64,000 bases of DNA, from NCBI RefSeq assembly GCF_958295425.1, contig NC_081136.1, positions 7,561,594 to 7,625,593 on the forward strand. The letters run 5' to 3'. Shown piece after piece: positions 56,701-64,000 of the stretch (the first letter of the stretch is position 1; the number at the start of each line of letters is the position of its first letter). The position numbers and the translations under genes are program-made. The notes beneath the pieces are model-generated. The model saw nothing but the letters and a program-made list of their open reading frames with translations, was not told the DNA's origin and ran no database searches. Source of the DNA: Solea solea (Eukaryota; Chordata; Actinopteri; Pleuronectiformes; Soleidae).

Positions 56701-58559
56701 TCCAGATCATCTGGACTGAGGTAGAGGTGCCGGCAGGACCGCGTGATAAGGGAGAAAAACAGACAGAATCAACCTGTGAGATGGGAAATAAACGGGTGGA
56801 AGTGAGGTGAAGAGGAGAGGCAGCGAGGGAATGAGGCACACTGACCTGATTAGGCCCAAAAGCACATGTTTCTACTCTGTGGCTCTCTCACTCTCCTGCT
56901 TTATTTTGAGGAAATGTGATCTGGACTCCAGGGAAGGCTAATCATCAACACATTTGTAATGGTGGCATAACATGTGCACACTCACCCACTTCTGAAATAA
57001 AGTAATTAAGGCGTCATCTATGTGGGAAGTGAGCTGTGCTACTGCTGCAGCCAATTAACCTAAAACAAAAAAGAAAGAAGAAAGAAATAAAAACCAGCCT
57101 CGATACAGTGAAGCAAACTAAAACAGAGAAGTCGCGCAGGTTAATGAGCAAAGTTTCTCTCCTGGCGTGCATTGAAGTTTCACACCGTGGATAAATCCAC
57201 TCGTGTACTCGAGGATTCCTGTATATATTAAGTCACAGCTCAGTACGCGACGAACCTTAGGGCAAAAACTTCACGCGGTGAAATTTACATAAGTCGGTGC
57301 ACAGATGCAAATAGAGACAAGGGCGTGAATTCCAAATCACTGAAATATTTAATTAACTGTATCCTCGTTGTGCATCAATTTCCAAAGTGTCAGTTTACGC
57401 TTCATCAGTGATAAATGTCAGCAACACCGGATACTATCTATTATAACCCGTCAGAATTTTAACTGAAGACATTTGCTGCTTTTAAAATATCTTTGATAAT
57501 AATAATGAGTCAATATGCTGATGACAATGCCGTGTATTCCTCAGCAGCTCGTTTTACAGTAAATTGTAAACACAACCAGACTGATGTCGTTTTTCAAAGT
57601 AAAAGACAAAGCATGGGACTCGAAATGTGGGCTGAATCACTATTCTCATTTGAATAACGGGATTACTGTGTGCTATTTGTGCCGTATACTGTGTTTCCTT
57701 CAGACTGTAGAATATGATGTGTATTTTACATGAGCTCTATTACTTTTAAGTTATTTACTGTCTATTCTTTTTGCATGTTTGACAATTATGGTTGTTATTT
57801 TAATGTCCTCGCCTGTAACTTGTAAATTGTGCTGCTGCCCGTCTTGGCCACTCTTACAATGAATAATAATACAATTGGTGGTCATTAGCAATTAGTGTAA
57901 ATAGCAGTAGCACGTCAGCCAAAGAAAAAAAACATCTGAGGCAACATCAGCCGCTTCTGGTGCAACCTGTGTGAATACTCCACCTCTGACTGAACCTTTG
58001 GTTGTTTTATTTGCATTCTGGGTAATGAGATGCATGGATACAGTCAGTGTGGCAGGCTGCAGACTGAATGTGAAGCAGCTCAGACTCCTCCCTCACGTTG
58101 CCGCACGGAGGATAAGAATCCAAACATCTCGGCACAGAGCTGGAGACACACGGGAGGCCCTCCGAGTGACACGGAGTGCATTTTCCCGTTGAATAAATGC
58201 ATGAATTGAAAAATTCCCTTCCCCCGTTTGCGTCTTCTGACTGAGTCGCTGCCGAATCTGTTTTGCCGTCCCGCCGGTTGATACGCGTGTGGTTTCAAAG
58301 AGAACTCACCAGTAACAACACGCACTGCAGAGTCAGCAAGGAAGAGCTCAGGGTTAAATGCTATTATTCTTTTTAACCGCTTATTGTCATTTGAATCTTT
58401 TTGTAGAATTTTGGTGAAATATCCAACTGCAATTTCTCTTAAATCCAAGCGTTAGAACAAGATTGACTCTGTTTATTGTGGATTTAAAGAAGAATAGTCT
58501 ACCGTGTTTGCATGCATGTAGTTAACTGAACACTGCCCGTAGGTGTGAACGTGCGAGTG
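56701..58559. other. unassigned intronic stretch
   Basis: Unique-looking, AT-rich from 57300 to 57900. No gene. Confidence 0.4.
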
Positions 58560-58650
58560 ATGGACAGGGGGCGACCTGTCAGCTGGGATTGGCTCCACTG
58601 ATCCGTGACCCTCATGTGGAGGATAAAGCGGTAAACAAAGGGTGAATGAG
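58560..58650 (+). repeat. L2-like LINE 3' tail
   Basis: GGGGCGACCTGTCAGCTGGG ATTGGCTCC, then CCTCATGTGGAGGATAAAGC GGTAAAC, is the typical tail of fish L2-type elements. Confidence 0.8.
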
Positions 58651-59394
58651 TGTGTGTTTGTGTGTGTGTTGCATGTAGGACACTTCCAGTTGCAGGATTT
58701 TTCATCATCAGTTACTTTATAATTCAGTTGACCCCCAAAGTCTGCTTAAACGAGGATGATTGGCCGTTTCCAGTAAAAAAATCTATTTAAAAAAAAAATA
58801 TATATATATATTGTTATGAGAAATATGTGTTCTCTTCTCTTATATCAATTACTGCTTTGCTGTTATTATGACCCACTTTTCCCCCCAAAAGAATCATCAA
58901 AGGCTCGACAATCTCTGTGATCACTTATCATCTCTGTGATTGCTCTGCTTCTTGAGCTTCAGCTTTAAAAGAGCCGCTTTGTTGGGGGGGGGGGGGATAA
59001 AAAAAGGACAGACTAGAAGAGAGAGACACAGAGAGAGAGAGAGAGCAAGGAGATGAGGATTTTGGAAGGGCTGATGAATCTGTGTGAAGTGTGATGCCCC
59101 CTACTGTTCAGTGTGCAAAGAAGCCCTGGAGGCTTTTTTCTGATTCACTCCACTCCCCGCGATTTCTACCCCCTCTGCTCTTGCCTCTATTCGGCCGACT
59201 TCTCGCTGATGCACCGAATCCCACAGACAATGTACAATCACACTTAAGTGCAATAAAAACACAAACACACAGACACGGGTATCCACCGTAAACACGAGCT
59301 CTAGAGCGGGCCGAAGTAACACGTGCAGACACAATTATACGCAGCCAGATGTATTTAAAAAAATGCTAATTTTCCCTCATACATAGGAAACATG
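58651..59394. other. unassigned stretch with simple repeats
   Basis: (TA)n at 58799-58811, a 13-G run at 58984-58996, GA repeats at 59028-59045. No gene. Confidence 0.5.
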
Positions 59395-59414
59395 TACACA
59401 CACACACACACACA
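59395..59414. repeat. (CA)n microsatellite
   Basis: Ten CA units followed by an A-run. Confidence 0.93.
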
Positions 59415-60764
59415 GAAAAAAAAATATTTTCACACAGCCCTGTTCCAGTTTTCCCCTCTTTTTGGCATTGGAGGCGAGTGAATATCAATCAAACTGGGCG
59501 CGCGGTTATGGTTGATTGGGTAGCTTAGCATATCCGACAGTCGAACATATGCGGCGCATACATCAGCCGCATTTGTGGAGGTGCGGCGCCGATGATCCCC
59601 CGCGCGTACACGTACTGGCCTGTCAGACGATCGCCAGACGGTCTCCTCGTCTATGAGAGAGCAGTGAAGCCCCCAACACCACCACCCCACCACCCCACCA
59701 CCCCGAGTGTGATAGTTTTCAGCCGTTGATGTCTCTTAAAAACATGTGTGAAGATGGCATGAATTATAAATACCTCCCTGACTGTCACATCAGCATCCTC
59801 AGTGTGTGTGTGTGTGTGCGTGTGATTACTGCAGGAGTAAACGGACCACGTGCGGCGTATCAGTCGGGGAATTTTTAAAGCTGTAGTGCGGAACATTTAA
59901 ATATTAATGGCCGTTGGATTCCCGAGCGCTGCCAGACGAGTTCACGGAATGCTGCTGAAGACTATAAGCCCCGCACAACTCTCTCACTGTGTGTGTGTGT
60001 GTGTAGCAAACACACTTCCAAGACAATCACTTCCTACGAAATCCTGTCTGAGAGTCCATTCTGAAAACCAGTTGCCAAGACTTTACAGATAAGATCTATC
60101 AAAAGAACATATAGACAATATTAGATGCAATATTCATGAGCCATAAATGTGACCTCAAACAATTCTCGAGTGCATCTCATCTGCAGCACATCAAAAAAGG
60201 ACGCTGGGCGATAGACGGTAAGACAAATCTCTCTTGGCAGCGCAAGACGTGCATTTTTCAGGAATGAGAAGCCTCAAAGACGCGGATTTCTCTTCGCTGA
60301 CATTGAAAGTCGCCGTAAATCAAACTATTATCCATCACATCACAAACTGATGCCACAGACTCCCTGATATGCGGAGCTCTGTGCATCAAGCAGAGAATAA
60401 GAAACACATGTACGTGAGCATTCGCTGCCAAAAAGAAGAATCAAAAAAGGTCCTGAAGTATTTCTGAGGCTCGAGTTCTCATGGTCGTTAGTCCTCAACA
60501 CGGTTTGGTAATGCAGTGGAAAATCCCTACATCTCTGCCTGATCTAAAAAGCACCCGTTTATTCAGGTGCAATATCCATATTTGACCTTTATTAAGAAGT
60601 TGGCGACGATATAAGGTTTGGCAAATATCTTATTCAAGCGGAGAGAATATTATCCTCATCCGTCGACATCACGGCTGAGCGGTCGAGGCTAGTGAAGAGA
60701 AATATGGCCGAAAGCGCCAAATAAAAATGGGCCAATGAAAAGTTTGAGAAGTGGATTCCTATGT
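59415..60764. other. unassigned stretch with short GT arrays
   Basis: (CACCACCCC)n at 59678-59704, (GT)n at 59801-59824 and 59988-60004, and the repeat end AAAGCTGTAGTGCGGAACAT at 59876. No gene. Confidence 0.5.
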
Positions 60765-60794
60765 GATATATACATATATACATATATATGTGTG

Positions 60795-60830
<36 letters not shown>

Positions 60831-60899
60831 CATACACACACATATATGTATATATATATATATAGATATATATATATACACATATATACATATATATAT
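60765..60899. repeat. TA/CATA array with inverted flanks
   Basis: 135-bp TA-rich array beginning GTGATATATA and ending TATATATATCAC, so its edges are inverted copies of each other. Not coding despite open frames. Confidence 0.95.
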
Positions 60900-60963
60900 C
60901 ACAAAGTGAGAAAAAACTAGGTCATAGAACACAACGTCCGCGAGTTTTGGTGATTACTCAGAA

Positions 60964-61036
60964 ATCCACAGGGGGCGATAGAGGCTCTGCACTGCAGCTT
61001 TAAACAGATATGCAACTACAACACACACACACACAC
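60964..61036 (-). repeat. AAAGCTGCAGTG repeat end plus (CA)n
   Basis: CCACAGGGGGCGATAGAGGC TCTGCACTGCAGCTTTAAAC is the reverse complement of the repeat end seen at 352. (CA)9 follows. Confidence 0.6.
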
Positions 61037-61359
61037 GTACACAGTGGGACATCAGAAGTGTTGTGCTCGAGGTATTTCTTCTTACTCCGGAGCGCAAGTC
61101 TGTTTTCTTTCTGTACTTCTTGTCAGCCAAAGCACAGCAAAGCAACACCGTTATTGACCAGTGGCTGAACACACGGAGACTACAGAGAGCAGCGCACAAA
61201 CGAAGTATGACCTGTTGCCAACAGGCAGTTTCACATGGATGAGTCCCTTCCCAGAAAGCCTCAGGTACTCCACAGGTTGTCTCCCACGTCTTCCCTCCCC
61301 TCCCTTCACAGAGAACGCTACCATCACAGGACGAATGTGGGGCGCAAGGGGAAGAGAAA

Positions 61360-61382
61360 GGGGGGGGGGGGGGGGGGGGGGG
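61360..61382. repeat. poly-G run of 23
   Basis: Uninterrupted G run. Long homopolymer, likely length-variable. Confidence 0.95.
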
Positions 61383-61791
61383 TTGTTTGGCTCGCTTTCA
61401 TTAGCTGTGTTATAGCGCCGGACCTTGGGCCAGCCATAACAGACTGAGGGACAGACATGATGGTGTATCAAACAGCGATAATAATAAAAGAGCCAGCGCT
61501 GACGCCAAAGCCTGGGGACAGACAAAACTCCCCACAGCATGCTGGGAAAACACAGACATAGCACGGAGTGCGGTTATGGTTTTTACGATTTAAAAGGTAC
61601 AAGCTGGAAAACTATACATGGACGAGCCGGTGTTGTGCTTTGAAGTAAACACAGGATGTTTAAACTTTGGACACACATGGTATGGTTTGGGCTGGACTGA
61701 CATTCTTGACCAATGGGGGTTTTTAACAAATTGTCAAAATTCCAATACTCCATGTTCCAGGTAGATAGGTAGAGAGAGAGGTAGAGAGAGC
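61383..61791. other. unassigned intronic stretch
   Basis: No gene; the last 40 bases are AGAGAG/GTAGA sequence leading into the GATA array. Confidence 0.4.

Positions 61792-61882
<91 letters not shown>
61792..61882. repeat. (GATA)n microsatellite
   Basis: About 22 uninterrupted GATA units, preceded by degenerate GTAGATAGGTAGAGAGAG. Confidence 0.97.
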
Positions 61883-62231
61883 TAATCTCCAACATTTTAG
61901 CAAAGACTTCACTTGAAATGAGGTTTGAACCATTTGAAAATATATAAATCATGTGTTAATCAGTGTTAATATTTTGGCAGCGACTGCGAACAAATAAATG
62001 TTCAGGGCTCCGATTGTGAAACTGCAGTGAGTCAGAGAAGGTGGTTTCTAATCTGTCCTGGGGATGGATTGCATTCATGCATCATCAGGAATGTGACCAC
62101 ATGCATCTCCTCTGAGGGTGGTTTTTATCATCAAATTTGAGAATGCATTTAAGATTGATTTGGTGCGTTCAGACTCCACATCTGATGGAATCGCTATGGA
62201 AGAAGAACGGATGGTTGAACAGGTTTGATGT

Positions 62232-62370
62232 AGGTTTCTCAATCCTGGTCCCCGGGACCTACTGCCCCTGCATGTTTTAGACATTTCCCTGCTCCAACAC
62301 ATCTGATTCATAGACATCAAAAACGTGCAGTGCAGTGGGTACCAAGGACCAGGGCTGAGAAACACTGCTA
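62232..62370. mobile_element. short MITE, TTTCTCAA(T/C)CCTGGTCC ends
   Basis: Left end GTTTCTCAATCCTGGTCCCC and right end GGACCAGGGCTGAGAAACAC are inverted. The interior has CCCTGCATGTTTTAGACATT TCCCTGCTCC, which I recognise as a very common short non-autonomous element of fish. About 139 bp. Confidence 0.85.
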
Positions 62371-63708
62371 TAGACTACAGGTGATCTAAAAGCTTCTCAG
62401 TTCAGTTACTGAGCTGCCCTGAGAATCTTTACTTCTCTCTTTGCTGTTAACTTTCCCCCCTTGTGTGAAACCTGGCATCTTGATCTACGCCACCTGACAG
62501 GGCAAGGCGGCAAACTATTCATCTTCCCTCCATCTCCTCCTCCTTTGATCCTGCAGCCTTGGGACTTCAAAAACCTATAGTCCAGCGGATTGTGGCAGTC
62601 CACAGCGCACCAAAGTACAGAGGTATATGTTTAAGACCCATCATCACATAGGCAGCGATATGCCATATGGGCCCCCCGAATGGAAACTTGCTAATTTCAT
62701 GGTAATGTTTTCCGTTGGGACAACAATGCAAACAGACAGTTCTTCTGCCTCGGACACTTTAAAGTCAATTCTGATTAAATTCAACCGTTTCCTCGTGTTT
62801 TTCTTTGCGTCTCGAGCGGCGTGTCCAGCCGTGAGTGCGAAGCATATAATTCACAGACTGCCAACAATTAAAACATCAACAAGGGCAGGATGAAAAATAT
62901 GTGCATTATTCATATCTGTCCTCTAGGGAGACATGCAGTCAGTGCTAATGAGAGGCTGAAGCTTTGAAGTCGTGGAGTCCTCAGTGTGGTGGTGAATGGC
63001 ATGAATTAAGTGACGCCATCAGACCCGTTTTGCTCCCGGCAAACGTCGTCGAGACGGATCATTTTAGCCAGTGTTACGAACCCTGTTATGAGTTTTGTTT
63101 TTTTTCTACTCTGTGGTTTAATTACAAAAATTGGACGATAATTAACTCCACCTTCAAAATGACAAAGTCAGGCTCAGCTACATAACAGCATCCCGGGAGG
63201 TGGTACGGGGAGATGTAAAATAAAGCGGGCTATTAATAATCCATGAGGATATATGCACAAAAAAAACAAGACACAGTTGTTGTTTGATGCGGTAAACTGG
63301 AAGCTCTGCTCACTCTCATGTTGAAGAGCAGCGGAAAGTGTTATGGCAAAGAGCGGATTAGCTAAATAGAAGAAACTCTGCCAGCCAGACTTGACCCCGT
63401 TCCCTGGCACGACGTTGGCCCGTGCCGGCTTTCACTGTGCCCTGCTGATACACTATCTGCTCAAACAGATGCACGCGGCGGTCTCGCAACGCCGCACTAC
63501 GGTCCCCCTCCACTTTACTCATAGCTGCCTGCTGATGTTTTGTCCGTCCTAGCACTGCGCATCACCCTTGTCTCCTTGAAGGAGCACAGCGGAACCAGCG
63601 CTGGCTCTGACCTCGGCGATAAACGGAAAGCTTGCGTGACTCTGAGGCCAGACAGGACATTTAGACATCCCCAGCGAGAGCGAACGTCGTGCAAAACATT
63701 TGGCCTAC
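62371..63708. other. unassigned stretch next to exon A
   Basis: Unique-looking sequence without recognised repeats. Includes TAATTA-type motifs near 62850 and 63120. No exon besides exon A. Confidence 0.4.
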
Positions 63709-63776
63709 CTCCACAGCGAGCTCTCCAGCACCTTGGTGGAGTCAGCATGGTAATACTTGGTCAGGATCAGGATGAC
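63709..63776 (-). CDS. sorcs2: sorcs2-like internal exon A (VPS10 domain)
   Basis: Internal coding exon of a VPS10-domain sorting receptor, a type I membrane protein involved in neurotrophin receptor binding and trafficking (family knowledge). Read on the minus strand it is 68 nt: 22 full codons plus AG of a split codon. The peptide starts VILILTKYYH and ends ESSLW, with Arg completed by the next exon. The acceptor is a pyrimidine tract ending TTTTTTTGTAG just above 63776; the donor is AG|GTAGGC at 63708-63703. The split codon joins exactly to the exon at 18543-18642, giving ESSLWR-SSDYGTTY, a junction I recall from SorCS2-type propeller sequences. No other exon of the gene was recognised within the 224 bases above it. 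The assignment to SorCS2 rather than SorCS1/3 rests on the neighbouring TKLNLMPG and FYICPTN motifs. The exon number cannot be given. Confidence 0.88.
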
Positions 63777-64000
63777 CTACAAAAAAAGAAGGCGAGACAT
63801 TAGTTATACATTCACACACGTGTTGGGGATGCGATGAGAGCATCCGCCGTACTTTAAGCAGAAGCAGCGGGCGTTTCTTTTCACCCTCAAGCAAAGTGTT
63901 GTTGAAGAAACCACCCTTTATGTGCGATTTAGGTGTCGCGTTATGTGCGATTGACGTGCGACGTGTGTCTTGGTCCCTGCAGCATAAGGGTTCGAAAGCT
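63777..64000 (-). other. sorcs2 intron upstream of exon A (partial)
   Basis: Sequence above the exon A acceptor. It contains the pyrimidine tract and a CTAAT branch-point candidate, then unremarkable sequence. The string TTATGTGCGATT occurs twice within about 25 bases near 63919-63952. No exon seen. Confidence 0.7.

Larger units (their letters stand above)
18643..63708 (-). other. sorcs2 intron, about 45 kb, hosting two antisense genes
   Basis: Intron between exons A and B, defined by the GTAGGC donor at its high-coordinate end and the CCATTCAG acceptor at its low-coordinate end. The joined reading frame is intact across it. It holds two intact plus-strand single-exon ORFs (26209-27126 and 28315-29133), MITEs, SINEs, minisatellites and many simple repeats. 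No minus-strand coding exon was recognised inside it, but a very short skipped or alternative exon could be missed by eye. Confidence 0.85.

Noticed and set aside
56333..56839. 168-codon minus-strand open frame
   Set aside because: Depends on reading through two poly-C tracts and a CT array; low-complexity Gly/Arg/Glu product.
61583..61952. SIYL-repeat frames on the minus strand
   Set aside because: Translation of the GATA microsatellite.
1..64000. CRISPR array, operons or bacterial/phage genes
   Set aside because: The direct repeats are minisatellites without unique equal-length spacers, and the gene structure is plainly vertebrate.

Overview
This is vertebrate nuclear DNA, almost certainly from a ray-finned (teleost) fish. 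It has no prokaryotic gene organisation. Spliced coding exons are separated by tens of kilobases, microsatellites are very dense, and many short repeats resemble ones familiar from fish genomes: tRNA-derived SINEs, L2-like LINE tails, hAT-like and TTAA-flanked MITEs, and foldback elements. The species cannot be named from this window.

The framework gene lies on the minus strand. Two short exons with canonical splice sites (63709-63776, then 18543-18642) join in frame across a split AG|G codon. Together they encode about 56 residues of a VPS10-domain beta-propeller, with an Asp-box (SSDYGTTY) and the motif FYICPTNKKK. From recalled family sequences this fits SorCS2 better than SorCS1 or SorCS3. 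Positions 18643-63708 are therefore one intron of about 45 kb. Positions 1-18542 and 63777-64000 belong to the flanking introns; no further exon was recognised there.

Two intact single-exon open reading frames sit inside the 45 kb intron on the opposite (plus) strand. The first (26209-27126) encodes a 305-residue type I membrane protein with V-set and C2-set Ig domains and one membrane span. It is clearly related to CXADR (CAR), keeps the CAR cysteine spacing, and has lost almost all of the cytoplasmic tail. It looks like an old retrogene that may have acquired a 5' exon (possible intron 25934-26208), and it has an AATAAA signal at 27625. The second (28315-29133) encodes a 272-residue charged coiled-coil protein that I do not recognise. 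This nested antisense pair is the most interesting part of the window.

The rest is intronic sequence with repeats. Region by region: 1-18.5 kb holds MITEs and foldback elements, a 24-26 bp minisatellite (9.4-9.75 kb), an L1/Tx1-like LINE fragment (12.8 kb) and GT arrays. 18.5-25 kb holds exon B, a TATGCTGGTC minisatellite (19.28-19.69 kb) and a MITE at 24.0 kb. 25-31 kb holds the two nested genes, a perfect 20-bp hairpin (29702-29747) and a purine-rich degenerate array. 31-49 kb holds SINEs, a MITE with an internal duplication (37.4-37.8 kb), a 260-bp TTAA-flanked foldback (44170-44429) and a 243-bp TA array. 49-64 kb holds a SINE, a Penelope-like fragment (50.88-51.03 kb), several TA arrays, long poly-C and poly-G runs, a GATA array, a short MITE at 62.2 kb and exon A.
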